Source: Streptomyces sp. A0642
GTDB lineage: Bacteria > Actinomycetota > Actinomycetes > Streptomycetales > Streptomycetaceae
Length of the DNA stretch: 64,000 bases
NCBI RefSeq assembly: GCF_004795105.1
Contig: NZ_SSBL01000002.1
Coordinates: 372,001 to 436,000 of the forward strand
Direction: 5' to 3'
Both the position numbers and the translations under genes were made by a program. Below are positions 25,786 through 37,617 of the stretch, piece by piece (positions within the stretch are counted from its first letter, which is position 1; every line of letters begins with the position of its first letter). The notes below the pieces were generated by a model. The model was not told the DNA's origin and searched no databases. It saw nothing but the letters and a program-made list of their open reading frames with translations.

Positions 25786-26838
25786 CTACCTCTGTTCGTT
25801 TACCGCGTTGTCGGCGTTCGGTGTCGCGTTCCCGCTGGGGTCCGGGTTCGGGCTGCCGCTGGGGGTCGCGCTCTCGTGGATGTTCCCGACGACGTTGCCG
25901 TGGGTGTCGACGATGTCGCCGTTGGGCGAGATGGTGACGGTGACGGTCGGGGTGGGCTTCGGCTTGGCCGCCTTGACGGGCTTCTTCGGCAGGACCGCGT
26001 CGCGGGGGTCCTCGCGGGGCGCCTGGACCACGATGCCGACGATGTCGAGCTTGGTGAAGCCGACGTACGGCCGGACGTAGACCGTACGGGTGAGGTCGCC
26101 GCCGGACGGGTCGACCCGGACGACCTCGCCGACCGGGACGCCGGGCACGAAGGGCTTGTCCTTGCTGGAACCGAACGTGACGAGCCGGTCGCCCTTCTTG
26201 ACCTTGGCCTTGCCGTTCAGGAACTGGACGGACAGCGGGCGCGAGCCCTGGCCGGTGGCGAAGCCCAGTTCGTCGGTGGACTCCATCCGGGTGCCGACGG
26301 TGAAGTCGGGGTCGTTGGCCAGGAGCACCGTGGCGGTGTCCGGGCCGACGGTGGTGACGCGGCCGACGAGTCCGTCGCCGTTGAGCACGGTCATGTCGCG
26401 CTTGAGGCCGTCCTTGGACCCGGCGTCGATGGTGACCGTCCAGGAGAAGCCCTGGGCCGCTCCTATGGCGATGACTTCGGCGGCCTTGATGCCGTACTGC
26501 CCGGCGTCCGACTTCTTGAGCATCTTGTCGAGCTCACGGATGCGGCTGCGGTTGCGGTCGTCGCTGCCCAGCCTCGCCTTGAGTTCGGCGTTCTGCTTCT
26601 CCAGCGCGGCGATCTTGTCGTGGCGGGTGCCGGAGGCCCGTACGGCCCCTATGGCGTTGCCCACCGGGTCGACCGCTGCCGCCACGCCGTTCTCCACCGG
26701 CCCGAAGACGGTGGCGGCGGCCTGCCGGGCGCCGTCCACCGGTGACGCCTCGCCGCCGCGGATGTCCACCGTGATCAGTGCGAATGCGATGGCGATCAGC
26801 AGCACCAGGAGCAGCCGGCTCTCTCGTGTGTCCCTCAC
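25786..26838 (-). CDS. mreC: Rod shape-determining protein MreC
   Basis: 350 residues: an N-terminal membrane anchor, a coiled coil at about residues 70-115 (KIAALEKQNAELKARL), then the beta-rich MreC domain (GFSWTVTIDAGSKDGLKRDM, GLVGRVTTVGPDTATVLL). The last 60 residues are Pro/Thr/Asn-rich (NPDPSGNATPNADNAV) and probably disordered on the outside. It is a scaffold between MreB and the PBPs. The start is GTG (26838). mreD begins 11 nt after its stop. Confidence 0.95.
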   Translation of the reverse strand: MRDTRESRLLLVLLIAIAFALITVDIRGGEASPVDGARQAAATVFGPVENGVAAAVDPVGNAIGAVRASGTRHDKIAALEKQNAELKARLGSDDRNRSRIRELDKMLKKSDAGQYGIKAAEVIAIGAAQGFSWTVTIDAGSKDGLKRDMTVLNGDGLVGRVTTVGPDTATVLLANDPDFTVGTRMESTDELGFATGQGSRPLSVQFLNGKAKVKKGDRLVTFGSSKDKPFVPGVPVGEVVRVDPSGGDLTRTVYVRPYVGFTKLDIVGIVVQAPREDPRDAVLPKKPVKAAKPKPTPTVTVTISPNGDIVDTHGNVVGNIHESATPSGSPNPDPSGNATPNADNAVNEQR

Positions 26839-26936
26839 GTGCGGCGGCCGTGCCTTCCTCGTAGGAATGTTCGTGCCTGTATATCAACGATCCTCCGTGC
26901 GGAGCGGCAGCGTCCGCACGGAGGGCCGTGGAGTCA

Positions 26937-27956
26937 CTACCGTCGGGGCTGGGCGTCCAGCACCTGCTGGAGCGCCTCGAACTCCTCGACGCACTTGCCG
27001 GATCCGAGCGCCACGGAGTCCAGCGGGTCCTCGGCGATGTGGATGGGCATGCCGGTCTCGTGGCGCAGCCGCTCGTCCAGGCCGCGCAGCAGCGCGCCGC
27101 CGCCGGTGAGGACGATGCCGCGGTCCATGACGTCGCCGGAGAGCTCCGGCGGGCACTTGTCCAGCGTCGTCTTGACCGCGTCGACGATCGCGTTGACCGG
27201 CTCCTCGATCGCCTTGCGGACCTCGGAGGCGGAGATGACCACGGTCTTGGGCAGACCCGAGACGAGGTCGCGGCCGCGGATCTCGGTGTGCTCGTCCTTC
27301 TCCAGTTCGAAGGCCGAGCCGATGGTGATCTTGATCTGTTCGGCGGTGCGCTCACCGAGCAGGAGCGAGTACTCCTTCTTGATGTGCTGGATGATCGCGT
27401 TGTCCAGTTCGTCACCGGCGACCCGGATCGACTGGGCGGTGACGATTCCGCCGAGCGAGATCACCGCGACCTCGGTGGTGCCGCCACCGATGTCGACGAC
27501 CATGTTGCCGGTGGCCTCGTGGACCGGCAGGCCGGAGCCGATGGCCGCCGCCATGGGCTCCTCGATGATGTGCACCTGGCGCGCGCCGGCCTGCGTGGAC
27601 GCCTCGATGACGGCGCGTCGCTCGACCCCGGTGATGCCGGAGGGCACGCAGACGACGACCCGGGGGCGGGCCAGGTAGCGGCGCTTGTGGATCTTCAGGA
27701 TGAAGTAGCGGAGCATGCGCTCCGTGATCTCGAAGTCGGCGATCACGCCGTCCTTCAGGGGCCGTACGGCAACGATGTTGCCCGGCGTACGGCCGATCAT
27801 CTTCTTGGCCTCGGAGCCGACCGCGAGGATGCCGCCGGTGTTGGTGTTGATGGCCACGACGGACGGCTCGTTCAGAACGATGCCGCGCCCCCTGACGTAC
27901 ACCAGCGTGTTGGCAGTCCCGAGGTCGATAGCCATGTCACGGCCGATGAACGACAT
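26937..27956 (-). CDS. mreB: Actin-like rod shape-determining protein MreB
   Basis: 339-residue actin homologue with phosphate-binding loops [12 protein letters not shown] and [13 protein letters not shown] and adenosine motif [10 protein letters not shown]. In Streptomyces MreB is needed for spore-wall integrity rather than hyphal growth. I chose the ATG at 27956 because AAGGGGAA sits eight bases upstream; the frame is open to an ATG at 27977 that lacks any ribosome site. It is the first gene of mreB-mreC-mreD-pbp2-sfr. Confidence 0.97.
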   Translation of the reverse strand: MSFIGRDMAIDLGTANTLVYVRGRGIVLNEPSVVAINTNTGGILAVGSEAKKMIGRTPGNIVAVRPLKDGVIADFEITERMLRYFILKIHKRRYLARPRVVVCVPSGITGVERRAVIEASTQAGARQVHIIEEPMAAAIGSGLPVHEATGNMVVDIGGGTTEVAVISLGGIVTAQSIRVAGDELDNAIIQHIKKEYSLLLGERTAEQIKITIGSAFELEKDEHTEIRGRDLVSGLPKTVVISASEVRKAIEEPVNAIVDAVKTTLDKCPPELSGDVMDRGIVLTGGGALLRGLDERLRHETGMPIHIAEDPLDSVALGSGKCVEEFEALQQVLDAQPRR

Positions 27957-28188
27957 TGAGTTCCCCTTGTTCCCCATGAGGATGCGTCGGGCCTTCCCAA
28001 GCGAAAGCGATGGCTTGTTTTGGTAGGCGAGATGAGCGCTGCGGGCGTGGAAGCTTCCATCGTAGTGCCGGAGACACCGACTCAGCGCGAGGGTCCTTCG
28101 CCATGCTGAGCAGAACGGGTGGCTGTTCCACTCATGGTGACGTTACGTCGGGGGGATGCGTTCCCGCCATCGGGGACCCTATGCCGAA
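27957..28188 (-). promoter_or_regulatory. Promoter region of the mreB operon
   Basis: About 230 bases between the ndk terminator and mreB carry no gene. They hold a perfect 12-nt palindrome TGGAAGCTTCCA (28048-28059) and a CTCAGC/GCTGAG dyad, read on the minus strand. TACGAT just upstream of the palindrome is a possible -10 box. These are candidate operator/promoter elements for the cluster; no regulator can be named. Confidence 0.4.
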
Positions 28189-28214
28189 GGGCGACCGAAT
28201 TACTTCGGTCGCCC
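28189..28214 (-). terminator. Terminator after ndk
   Basis: A perfect 11-bp stem GGGCGACCGAA/TTCGGTCGCCC with a 4-nt loop lies 32 nt beyond the ndk stop codon. Confidence 0.8.
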
Positions 28215-28246
28215 CAGGTCATGAGCGCTGTTCGGCTGACCCGAGG

Positions 28247-28660
28247 TCAGGAAAGACCCGGGAAGAACAGCTTCATTTCTCGCTCTGCGGACTCCTCGGA
28301 GTCCGAGGCGTGGATGAGGTTCTCCCGGGTGATCGTACCGAAGTCGCCACGGATCGATCCGGGCGCGGCGGCGATCGGGTCCGTGGGGCCGGCCAGGGCG
28401 CGCACGCCCTCGATGACCCGCTCGCCCTCGGCCACCAGAGCGACGATCGGACCGGACTGCATGAACTCGACGAGCGGCTCGTAGAACGGCCTGCCGACGT
28501 GCTCGGCGTAGTGCTGCTCCAGCGTGGCGCGGTCGAGGGTGCGGAGCTCCAGCGCCGTGATCTTCCAGCCGGCCTTGCGCTCGATGCGGCCGACGATTTC
28601 GCCGACCAGACCGCGACGGACGGCGTCGGGCTTGAGAAGAACGAGGGTGCGCTGGGTCAT
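28247..28660 (-). CDS. ndk: Nucleoside-diphosphate kinase
   Basis: 137 residues beginning MTQRTLVLLKPDAVRRGLVG. Phosphate is transferred between nucleotides through the catalytic histidine. The usual NLIHASDS motif follows it, but the catalytic-loop region reads GTITRENLIHASDS, with the active His in the NLIHASD stretch. The ATG at 28660 has AAGGAG seven bases upstream; the longer frame to 28852 is not needed. The length is typical. It ends in a clear terminator, so it separates from the mre operon. Confidence 0.97.
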   Translation of the reverse strand: MTQRTLVLLKPDAVRRGLVGEIVGRIERKAGWKITALELRTLDRATLEQHYAEHVGRPFYEPLVEFMQSGPIVALVAEGERVIEGVRALAGPTDPIAAAPGSIRGDFGTITRENLIHASDSEESAEREMKLFFPGLS

Positions 28661-28758
28661 GTGCGGCTCCTTGCAGGCATACGGGTGCGGTGAAGCGAGA
28701 TTACAGGGGGACGGTGACGGGCCTGCGGCCGGGCTCAGCCGTCCGGCAGCCCGCTCCC

Positions 28759-29115
28759 TCAGCCGCCCGCTGCCGCCTGCGCCGCCTCCTGCGCGGCCCA
28801 CCGGGCCTTCGCCTCGTCGATCTTCCGGCCGTAGTGCACCGAGGCCCACCACAGGGCGCCGAAGGCCACGCCGAGGATGAACATCATCGGTACGACGAAG
28901 CCACTGGCGACCAGGGCGATCTGGAGCGCCCAGCCGAGCTGTATGCCCCCGGGACGGGTGATCATCCCGCAGAGCAGCACGGAGAGCAGCATGCCGATGC
29001 CGCAGACCGTCCAGACCGTGGCGGAGGTCAGGTCGTCGGACTTCATCGCGACGAGTCCGGCGAACCCGATCACGAAGAACTCACCGATCAGCGTGGATGC
29101 ACAGAGCGTACGCAC
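28759..29115 (-). CDS. DUF4233 domain-containing membrane protein
   Basis: 118 residues with four hydrophobic segments and a charged C-terminal end (HYGRKIDEAKARWAAQEA). It matches the actinobacterial DUF4233 family, which is typically found next to folC, as here. The GTG start is only 5 nt after the folC stop, so the two are translationally coupled. Function is unknown; a small membrane accessory protein is all that can be said. Confidence 0.85.
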   Translation of the reverse strand: MRTLCASTLIGEFFVIGFAGLVAMKSDDLTSATVWTVCGIGMLLSVLLCGMITRPGGIQLGWALQIALVASGFVVPMMFILGVAFGALWWASVHYGRKIDEAKARWAAQEAAQAAAGG

Positions 29116-29120
29116 GGAGG

Positions 29121-30644
29121 TCAGCCCCTTCCCAGAAGCAGCCGGGCCTCGCCGACCGTGATCACGGATCCGGTCACCAGCACCCCGGCGCCCGCGTACT
29201 CGTCCTCCTCCTCGGCGAGGGTGATCGCCGCCTCCAGCGCGTCGTCCAGCCGGGGTTCGACCTGCACCCGGTCGTTGCCGAAGACCTCGACGGCGACGGC
29301 GGCGAGCTCGTCGGCGTCCATCGCGCGTGCGGTGGAGTTCTGGGTGACGACGACCTCGGCGAAGATCGGCTCGAAGGCTTCCAGGAGCCCCCGCACGTCC
29401 TTGTCGCCGCTGGCGCCGACCACACCGATCAGCCGGGAGAAGCCGAACGCCTCGGAGAGCCCCTCGGCGGCGGCCAGGGCTCCCGCCGGGTTGTGCGCGG
29501 CGTCCAGGACGACGGTCGGGCTGGAGCGGACGACTTCGAGGCGGCCCGGGGAGACCACCGAGGCGAAGGCCTTGCGGACGATGTCGGCGTCGAGCGATCC
29601 GGTCTGCTCGGCGCCGATGCCGAAGAACGCCTCGACCGCGCAGAGCGCCACCACGGCGTTGCGCGCCTGATGGGCGCCGTACAGCGGAAGGAAGACGTTG
29701 TCGTACTCGCCGCCGAGGCCGCGCAGCGTCAGCAGCTGGCCGCCGACCGCGATCTCCCGGGAGGCGACGCCGAACTCCATGCCCTCGCGGGCCACGGTGG
29801 CATCGACCTCGACCGCCTTCTTGAGCATCACCTGGGCGGCGTCGACGGGCTGCTGGGCCAGGATGACCGTCGCGCCCTGCTTGATGATCCCGGACTTCTC
29901 GACCGCGATCTCGCCCGGGGTGGAACCCAGCCGGTCCGTGTGGTCGAGCGAGATGGGGGTGACGACGGCGACCGAGGAGTCGATCACGTTGGTCGCGTCC
30001 CAGGCACCGCCCATGCCGACCTCGACGACGGCGACGTCGACCGGCGCGTCGGCGAAGGCCGCATAGGCCATGCCGGTGAGCACCTCGAAGAAGGAGAGCC
30101 GGTAGGGCTGCTGCGCGTCGACCATCTCGACGTACGGCTTGATGTCCTGGTAGGTCTCGATGAACCGCTCGGGGTCCATCGGGGAGCCGTCCAGGCTGAT
30201 CCGCTCGGTGATCGACTGGACGTGCGGCGAGGTGTAGCGGCCGGTCCGCAGGTCGAAGGCGCCGAGCAGGGCCTCGATCATGCGGGCGGTGCTCGTCTTG
30301 CCGTTGGTCCCCGTGATGTGGATGGAGGGGTACGCGTGCTGCGGGTCGCCGAGCACGTCCATCAGCGCGGCGATGCGCGTCACGGACGGCTCCAGCTTGG
30401 TCTCGCCCCAGCGCCCGGCGAGCTCCTGCTCCACCGCGCGCAGCGCCTTGTCCACCTCGGGGTCGGCGGGGCGGGCTGGGACGTCGTCGCCCTGGGGAGG
30501 TCCGGAGGCGGCGCGCAGCGTACGGCTCCCGGCCTCGATCACCGCCAGGTCGGGGTCGCGCTGGGTCGCTTCGTCGACGATCTCCGCGAAGGTCTCGTCG
30601 GAGTCGGACGCGTCGTGCCGGTCGGAAGGGCGGGGCTCACTCAC
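29121..30644 (-). CDS. folC: Bifunctional folylpolyglutamate synthase/dihydrofolate synthase
   Basis: 507 residues from the GTG at 30644 (a GTG-start frame is open to an ATG at 30674). The Mur-ligase-like ATPase has P-loop ITGTNGKTSTARM near residue 120 and the FolC signature VEVGMGGAWDATNVI. C-terminal domain motifs include LDAAHNPAG. It adds glutamate to (di)hydrofolate. The 80-residue N-terminal extension is acidic and variable. It is preceded by valS (minus strand) and followed by the coupled DUF4233 gene. Confidence 0.95.
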   Translation of the reverse strand: MSEPRPSDRHDASDSDETFAEIVDEATQRDPDLAVIEAGSRTLRAASGPPQGDDVPARPADPEVDKALRAVEQELAGRWGETKLEPSVTRIAALMDVLGDPQHAYPSIHITGTNGKTSTARMIEALLGAFDLRTGRYTSPHVQSITERISLDGSPMDPERFIETYQDIKPYVEMVDAQQPYRLSFFEVLTGMAYAAFADAPVDVAVVEVGMGGAWDATNVIDSSVAVVTPISLDHTDRLGSTPGEIAVEKSGIIKQGATVILAQQPVDAAQVMLKKAVEVDATVAREGMEFGVASREIAVGGQLLTLRGLGGEYDNVFLPLYGAHQARNAVVALCAVEAFFGIGAEQTGSLDADIVRKAFASVVSPGRLEVVRSSPTVVLDAAHNPAGALAAAEGLSEAFGFSRLIGVVGASGDKDVRGLLEAFEPIFAEVVVTQNSTARAMDADELAAVAVEVFGNDRVQVEPRLDDALEAAITLAEEEDEYAGAGVLVTGSVITVGEARLLLGRG

Positions 30645-30705
30645 GGGGCCCAGTCTACGGACCGGCACGGACATCGCGCGCAGCGCCCGGCGTCGGTGAT
30701 ACGGG

Positions 30706-30749
30706 GAAGCCCCCGGCCCCCTCGCGCGTGCGAGGGGGCCGGGGGCTTC
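30706..30749 (-). terminator. Terminator after valS
   Basis: A perfect 19-bp inverted repeat (30706-30724 with 30731-30749) with a 6-nt loop lies 8 nt beyond the valS stop, between valS and folC. Confidence 0.85.
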
Positions 30750-30756
30750 AGCGGTC

Positions 30757-33378
30757 TCAGCTCTGCGGCAGGGCCGCGAGCTGGCCGGCGATCCGCTCGA
30801 TGTCGGCCTCGGCCTTGGCGAGCCGGCCGCGGATCTTGTCGACCACGTTGTCGGGAGCCTTGGCCAGGAACGCCTCGTTGCCGAGCTTGCCGGTGGCCTG
30901 CGCCTTCTCCTTCTGCGCCGCCTCCAGGTCCTTCGTCAGGCGCTTGCGCTCGGCGTCGAGGTCGATCGTGCCGGACAGGTCGAGCGCGACCGTGGCGCCC
31001 GCGACCGGCAGCGACGCGGTGGCGTGGAAGCCGTCGCCGGCCGGCTGGAGCCGCGCGAGCTGGCGGATGGCCGCCTCGTGCGGGGCGAGCGCGGTCCCGG
31101 TCAGGTCGAGCTCGGCGGGGACCTTCTGGCCGGGCTGGAGCCCCTGGTCGTTGCGGAAGCGGCGGACCTCGGTGACGACCTGCTGGACGAGCTCGATCTC
31201 CTTCTCGGCCGCGTCGTCACGGAAGCCCGAGTCGGTCGGCCAGTCGGCGATGACGACGGACTCGCGACCGGTGAGCGCGGTCCAGAGGGTCTCCGTGACG
31301 AACGGGACGACCGGGTGCAGCAGTCGCAGCATCACGTCGAGGACCTCGCCCAGAACCCGGCCCGAGACCTCGGCCGGGCGGCCGCCGCCGAAGAACGTGG
31401 TCTTGGAGAGCTCGACGTACCAGTCGAAGACCTCGTCCCAGGCGAAGTGCCGGAGCGACTCGCTGAGCTTGGAGAACTGGTAGTCGTCGTAGAACGCGTC
31501 GACTTCGGCGACCGTCTTGTTGAGGCGGGACAGGATCCAGCGGTCGGTCACCGACATCTCGTCGGCGGACGGCAGTTCGCCCTCGATCGTCGCGCCGTTC
31601 ATCAGGGCGAAGCGGGTGGCGTTCCAGATCTTGTTGGAGAACTTGGCGGAACCCTGGACCCACTCCTCGCCGATCGGGACGTCGGTGCCGGGGTTGGCAC
31701 CGCGCGCGAGGGTGAAACGGAGCGCGTCCGAGCCGTACTTGTCCATCCAGTCCAGCGGGTTGACCACGTTGCCGAAGGACTTCGACATCTTCTTGCCGTG
31801 CTCGTCGCGGACCATGCCGTGCAGGACGATCGTCTCGAACGGCGGGACGCCGTCGTTGACGTACAGGCCGAACATCATCATCCGGGCGACCCAGAAGAAG
31901 AGGATGTCGTAGCCGGTGACCAGGACGGAGTTCGGGTAGAACTTCGCGAGGCTGTCGGTCTGTTCGGGCCAGCCGAGCGTGGAGAACGGCCACAGGCCGG
32001 AGGAGAACCAGGTGTCCAGGACATCACTGTCCTGGGTCCAGCCCTCGCCGGTGGGCGTCTCGTCGTCGGGTCCGACGCAGACGACCTCGCCGTTCGGGCC
32101 GTACCAGACGGGGATGCGGTGGCCCCACCAGAGCTGGCGCGAGATGCACCAGTCGTGGAGGTTGTCGACCCAGTCGAAGTACCGCTTCTCCATCTCCTGC
32201 GGGTGGATCTTGACCTTGCCGTCGCGGACGGCGTCACCGGCCGCCTGGGCGAGCGGGGCGACCTTGACCCACCACTGGAGGGAGAGGCGCGGCTCGATGG
32301 TGGTCTTGCAGCGCGAGCAATGGCCGACGGAGTGGACGTACGGCCGCTTCTCGGCGACGATCCGGCCCTCGGCGCGCAGGGCGGCGACGATGGCGGAGCG
32401 GGCCTCCAGACGGTCCAGGCCCTGGAAGGGGCCGGGGGCCGTGATGACGGCGCGCTCGTCGAGGACCGTGAGGAACGGCAGGTCGTGGCGCTTGCCGATC
32501 TCGAAGTCGTTCGGGTCGTGCGCCGGGGTCACCTTGACGGCGCCGGTGCCGAACTCGGGGTCGACGTGGTGGTCGGCGACGACCGGGATCGTACGGTCGG
32601 TCAGCGGCAGCTTGATCTGCTTGCCGACCAGGTGCTTGTAGCGCTCGTCGTCGGGGTGGACGGCGACCGCGGTGTCACCGAGCATCGTCTCGGCGCGGGT
32701 GGTGGCGACGACGATGGTCGCGTCGCCCTCGCCGTACTGCATGGAGACGAGCTCGCCGTCGTCCTCCTGGTACTCGACCTCGATGTCCGAGATCGCGGTG
32801 AGGCAGCGCGGGCACCAGTTGATGATGCGCTCGGCGCGGTAGATCAGCTCGTCGTCGTACATCTGCTTGAAGACGGTCTGGACGGCCTTGGACAGGCCCT
32901 CGTCCATGGTGAAGCGCTCACGGGACCAGGCGACGCCCTCGCCGAGGCGGCGCATCTGTCCGGAGATCTGGCCGCCGGACTCGTTCTTCCACTGCCAGAC
33001 GCGCTCGACGAAGGCCTCGCGGCCCAGGTCGTGGCGGGACTTGCCCTCCTTGCCGAGCTCGCGCTCGACGACGTTCTGGGTGGCGATGCCGGCGTGGTCC
33101 ATGCCGGGCTGGTAGAGCGCCTCGAAGCCCTGCATGCGCTTGCGGCGGACGAGGGCGTCGATGAGCGTGTGCTCGAAGGCGTGCCCCAGGTGCAGGGAGC
33201 CGGTGACGTTGGGCGGCGGGATGACGATGGAGTACGGCGGCTTGTCGCTGTTCTCGTCGGCCTCGAAGTAACCGCGTTCTACCCAGCGCTCGTACAGCTT
33301 CCCCTCTACATCGGCCGGCGTGTACTGGGTCGGCAGTTCGGGGGTGCTGGCTGGCTGCTGCGCTGGGTTCTCGGTCAC
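30757..33378 (-). CDS. valS: Valyl-tRNA synthetase
   Basis: 873 residues from the GTG at 33378 ([12 protein letters not shown]). Class I synthetase with HIGH-type motif HLGH near residue 54, KKMSKSFGN near residue 527, the CP1 editing insertion, the WWGHRIPVW stretch, and a C-terminal coiled coil ([20 protein letters not shown]) typical of ValRS. No T-box-like leader is evident in the 150 nt upstream. It is divergent from the membrane protein gene at 33529. Confidence 0.97.
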   Translation of the reverse strand: MTENPAQQPASTPELPTQYTPADVEGKLYERWVERGYFEADENSDKPPYSIVIPPPNVTGSLHLGHAFEHTLIDALVRRKRMQGFEALYQPGMDHAGIATQNVVERELGKEGKSRHDLGREAFVERVWQWKNESGGQISGQMRRLGEGVAWSRERFTMDEGLSKAVQTVFKQMYDDELIYRAERIINWCPRCLTAISDIEVEYQEDDGELVSMQYGEGDATIVVATTRAETMLGDTAVAVHPDDERYKHLVGKQIKLPLTDRTIPVVADHHVDPEFGTGAVKVTPAHDPNDFEIGKRHDLPFLTVLDERAVITAPGPFQGLDRLEARSAIVAALRAEGRIVAEKRPYVHSVGHCSRCKTTIEPRLSLQWWVKVAPLAQAAGDAVRDGKVKIHPQEMEKRYFDWVDNLHDWCISRQLWWGHRIPVWYGPNGEVVCVGPDDETPTGEGWTQDSDVLDTWFSSGLWPFSTLGWPEQTDSLAKFYPNSVLVTGYDILFFWVARMMMFGLYVNDGVPPFETIVLHGMVRDEHGKKMSKSFGNVVNPLDWMDKYGSDALRFTLARGANPGTDVPIGEEWVQGSAKFSNKIWNATRFALMNGATIEGELPSADEMSVTDRWILSRLNKTVAEVDAFYDDYQFSKLSESLRHFAWDEVFDWYVELSKTTFFGGGRPAEVSGRVLGEVLDVMLRLLHPVVPFVTETLWTALTGRESVVIADWPTDSGFRDDAAEKEIELVQQVVTEVRRFRNDQGLQPGQKVPAELDLTGTALAPHEAAIRQLARLQPAGDGFHATASLPVAGATVALDLSGTIDLDAERKRLTKDLEAAQKEKAQATGKLGNEAFLAKAPDNVVDKIRGRLAKAEADIERIAGQLAALPQS

Positions 33379-33528
33379 GCCCCACAGTTTAGGGCCGTCA
33401 CAAGCGTGCACTGAAACCGGTTTGTTCAGTAACGGTCCGCCTCCCGGTGCCCCACGCCCGCGGACCGTCCGTCAGGATGTTCGGAACGCATAAGAACTCA
33501 TGAGCATCACGAACAGGGGACTCCGCAG

Positions 33529-34521
33529 ATGAGCTACAACCAGCCGGGCCCGTACGGTGGCCAGCCGCCGCAGGGCCAGCCCGGACCGTACGGCGGCCCC
33601 CCGCAGGGCCAGCCGGGGCCGTACGGCCAGCCGCCGCAGGGCCAGCCCGGTTACGGCTACCCGCAGCAGGCTCCCCAGGGCGTCCCGCCCCAGCAGCAGC
33701 CCCCGCAGCCGGGCTACGGCTACCCTCAGGCCCAGCAGCCCGGCCCGTACGGCCAGCAGCCCCCCACTCCCCCGTACGGCGGCCAGCCGGCCTACGGCCA
33801 GCAGCCGGGATTCCCGCCGGCCCAGCCGCCGAAGAAGAAGACCGGCCTGATCGTGGGCGGCGTCATCGTCGCGCTCGCGGTGATCGGCGGCGGGGTGTAC
33901 TTCCTGACGTCGGGCGGCGCCAGCAACAGCGATGTCGCGGACTCCACGAAGGGGTACAAGCTGACGCCGCCGAGCGCGGTGGACTCGTACAAGTCCAGCT
34001 CGGGCGCCAAATCCGTCAGCCCGCTGACCGGCGCCGAGAAGACCAAGATCGAGACCTCGGGGGTCAAGAACCCCAGCAAGACCACCGCCAACTACCAGGG
34101 GGGCTCGGAGAAGGACCTGAGCATGAAGGTCCTCAGCTTCCAGGGCTACTGGGGTGACGTCAGCGACCCGGCCTCGGTGATCAACCACTCGTTCGACGAG
34201 GCCAAGGCCAACATGGCGAAGGAGGACGACAAGACCACGGCCGAGCTGGTCGGTTCTCCCAAGGACGTCACGCCGGCCGGGTTCAAGGGCGCGCTGATGC
34301 GGTGCCAGAACCTGAAGATGGACAACCCCGAAGGCGACGGAAGCGTCGACAAGGGGCCGAAGTCCCTGGAGATGCCCATCTGCATCTGGGCGGACTACAG
34401 CACCGTCGGCATCGTCACCGGCCTCGACATGGGCCTGGCCATGACCAACAAGGCCATGTCGCAGGACGATGTCGCGGCCCTCGCCGCCAAGCTCTACAAC
34501 ACCTCCCGCACCAAGATCTGA
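33529..34521 (+). CDS. Single-pass membrane protein with Pro/Gln/Gly/Tyr-rich cytoplasmic N-terminus
   Basis: 330 residues. The first 100 are low-complexity (repeats of QGQPGPYGG-type and QPGYGYPQ-type), then a basic stop (PPKKKTGL) and one membrane helix (residues about 105-128, LIVGGVIVALAVIGGGVYFL). About 200 extracellular residues follow with no domain I recognise; they contain AKANMAKEDDKTTAELVGSP and end in DDVAALAAKLYNTSRTKI. Such N-termini are common in actinobacterial envelope proteins. The ATG has AGGGGA upstream. Function is unknown. Confidence 0.85.
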   Translation: MSYNQPGPYGGQPPQGQPGPYGGPPQGQPGPYGQPPQGQPGYGYPQQAPQGVPPQQQPPQPGYGYPQAQQPGPYGQQPPTPPYGGQPAYGQQPGFPPAQPPKKKTGLIVGGVIVALAVIGGGVYFLTSGGASNSDVADSTKGYKLTPPSAVDSYKSSSGAKSVSPLTGAEKTKIETSGVKNPSKTTANYQGGSEKDLSMKVLSFQGYWGDVSDPASVINHSFDEAKANMAKEDDKTTAELVGSPKDVTPAGFKGALMRCQNLKMDNPEGDGSVDKGPKSLEMPICIWADYSTVGIVTGLDMGLAMTNKAMSQDDVAALAAKLYNTSRTKI

Positions 34522-34528
34522 CCCACGC

Positions 34529-34573
34529 CACGCGAAGGGGCGCCCGGCCATTGGCCGGGCGCCCCTTCGCGTG
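34529..34573. terminator. Bidirectional terminator between convergent genes
   Basis: A 22-bp near-continuous inverted repeat (34529-34550 with 34552-34573) lies between the membrane protein gene and clpX, which converge. Confidence 0.85.
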
Positions 34574-34589
34574 GAGACCGAACGAACCG

Positions 34590-35885
<1,296 letters not shown>

Positions 35886-36042
35886 GAGGTGCTTCCCCTT
35901 CGCCTGGGAGACGCCTGGTTCAGCGGCTCCTGGTGCCTCTATCCGACGGTACCTTGCCTGGCCCCCCGTTCGGGCCCCCCTTGGCACGGTTCACACGGCC
36001 GGGGCCGGGTGACCCTGCCGTACCAAGGGGTAAAGACCGACG

Positions 36043-36726
36043 TCAGGCGGCCGCTCCGGCCGCGCTCTTACGGGTCGCAACGATCTGGTCGACCAGGCCG
36101 TAGGCCAGGGCGTCCTCGGCCGTCAGGATCTTGTCGCGCTCGATGTCGTCGCGGATCTTCTCGATCGGCGTGGTGGAGTGCTTGGCGAGCAGCTCCTCCA
36201 GCTGGGCCCGCATGCGCAGGATCTCGTTGGCCGCGATCTCCAGGTCGGAGAGCTGCTCCCGGCCGGTCTGCGAGGACGGCTGGTGGATCAGGACGCGCGC
36301 GTTCGGCAGTGCCAGGCGCTTGCCCGGCGTTCCCGCGGCGAGCAGCACCGCGGCGGCGGAGGCCGCCTGGCCCATGCAGACCGTCTGGATGTCCGGCTTC
36401 ACGAACTGCATCGTGTCGTAGATCGCGGTGAGCGCGGTGAACGAGCCGCCGGGGCTGTTGATGTAGATCGAGATGTCCCGGTCCGGGTCCATCGACTCCA
36501 GGCACAGCAGCTGCGCCATGACGTCGTTGGCGGACGCGTCGTCGATCTGCACGCCGAGGAAGATCACGCGCTCCTCGAAGAGCTTCGCGTACGGGTCGTA
36601 CTCGCGCACGCCCTGCGAGGTGCGCTCCACGAAGCGCGGGACGATGTAGCGGTTGTCCACCTGCGGGCCGGTGTAGAGGCCGCTCGCGGAGGCGCCGGGG
36701 AAGTTGTTCATGTGGGTGTTCACCAT
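36043..36726 (-). CDS. clpP2: ATP-dependent Clp protease proteolytic subunit ClpP2
   Basis: 227 residues from the ATG at 36726 ([11 protein letters not shown]); a second ATG five codons on (36711) is an alternative, and neither has a strong ribosome site. Serine protease fold with GQAASAAA carrying the catalytic Ser, VLIHQP carrying the His, and the Asp in the [12 protein letters not shown] region. It is the second gene of the clpP1-clpP2 pair, 79 nt after clpP1. ClpP1 and ClpP2 form a mixed tetradecamer in actinobacteria. Confidence 0.96.
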   Translation of the reverse strand: MVNTHMNNFPGASASGLYTGPQVDNRYIVPRFVERTSQGVREYDPYAKLFEERVIFLGVQIDDASANDVMAQLLCLESMDPDRDISIYINSPGGSFTALTAIYDTMQFVKPDIQTVCMGQAASAAAVLLAAGTPGKRLALPNARVLIHQPSSQTGREQLSDLEIAANEILRMRAQLEELLAKHSTTPIEKIRDDIERDKILTAEDALAYGLVDQIVATRKSAAGAAA

Positions 36727-36805
36727 CCTGGTGGCGTTCTGTGGCTGGGTGTCTCGGCGTACGAGAGAAAGCGGTGCGGTGCGGCGCGATCCGGTGCTGA
36801 CCGGG

Positions 36806-37423
36806 TCAGGCGCCGGTGCCGCCGCCGCCCGGAACGCCCGATGCGACCGTGATGATCTCGTCGATGAGGCCGTACTCCTTGGCCTCCTCCGCGGTGTACC
36901 AGCGGTCGCGGTCGCCGTCGCGGATGATCGTCTCGACGGTCTGGCCGGAGTGGCGGGCGGTGATCTCCGCCATCCGCTGCTTGGTGCGCAGCAGGTACTG
37001 GGCCTGGATCTTGATGTCCGAGGCCGTACCGCCGATACCGGCCGAACCCTGGTGCATGAGGATGTCGGTGTTCGGGAGCGCGAAGCGCTTGCCGGCAGCA
37101 CCGCCGGTGAGCAGGAACTGACCCATCGAGGCCGCCATGCCCATACCGATGGTGACGACGTCGTTCGGGATGTACTGCATGGTGTCGTAGACCGCCATGC
37201 CGGCCGTCACCGAGCCACCGGGGCTGTTGATGTAGAGGTAGATGTCCTTGTCCGGCTCGGCGGCAAGGAGAAGCAGCTGTGCGGTGATCTTGTTGGCGAT
37301 GTCATCGTCGACCTGCTGACCGAGGAAGATGATGCGTTCGCCGAGCAGTCGGCTGTAGACCTGGTCACCGAGGCCTCCACCGAGGGACGGCTCTCCGGCG
37401 GCGTAGGGCATCAGATTCGTCAC
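36806..37423 (-). CDS. clpP1: ATP-dependent Clp protease proteolytic subunit ClpP1
   Basis: 205 residues. The catalytic Ser is in GMGMAASMG, the His in DILMHQG and the Asp in [12 protein letters not shown]. First gene of the clpP1-clpP2 pair. A ClgR-type operator lies about 134 nt upstream (37557-37570), so the pair should be activated by ClgR, as described for Streptomyces clp genes. The Gly-rich tail [11 protein letters not shown] is an actinobacterial feature. Confidence 0.96.
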   Translation of the reverse strand: MTNLMPYAAGEPSLGGGLGDQVYSRLLGERIIFLGQQVDDDIANKITAQLLLLAAEPDKDIYLYINSPGGSVTAGMAVYDTMQYIPNDVVTIGMGMAASMGQFLLTGGAAGKRFALPNTDILMHQGSAGIGGTASDIKIQAQYLLRTKQRMAEITARHSGQTVETIIRDGDRDRWYTAEEAKEYGLIDEIITVASGVPGGGGTGA

Positions 37424-37556
37424 GTATCCACCTGCTCGTCTCTGACGGCTCCGGCCGTCTCAGCGTCTTCGTACCGGGTGGGCCGGGACTCCCCGACCCT
37501 TCCTCTTCATGGACCCTAACGCGCAGGTGGGACAACGCCATCCCGCTTCCGCAACT

Positions 37557-37570
37557 GTTCGCTGGGAGCG
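37557..37570 (-). promoter_or_regulatory. ClgR-type operator upstream of clpP1
   Basis: GTTCGC-TGGGA-GCG matches the published ClgR consensus GTTCGC-N5-GCG (as I recall it), lying in the clpP1 upstream region. ClgR activates clpP1P2, clpC1 and lon in Streptomyces. The dyad continues as GCGCAA, an imperfect mirror of the left half. Confidence 0.75.
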
Positions 37571-37617
37571 CAAGGTCCGCAGTCCGCACAAGGGTTGTGG
37601 GGGCGTCCGCCGATACG

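Noticed and set aside
33379..33528. T-box riboswitch before valS
   Set aside because: I looked for a specifier hairpin and the T-box core in the 150-nt gap and found neither.
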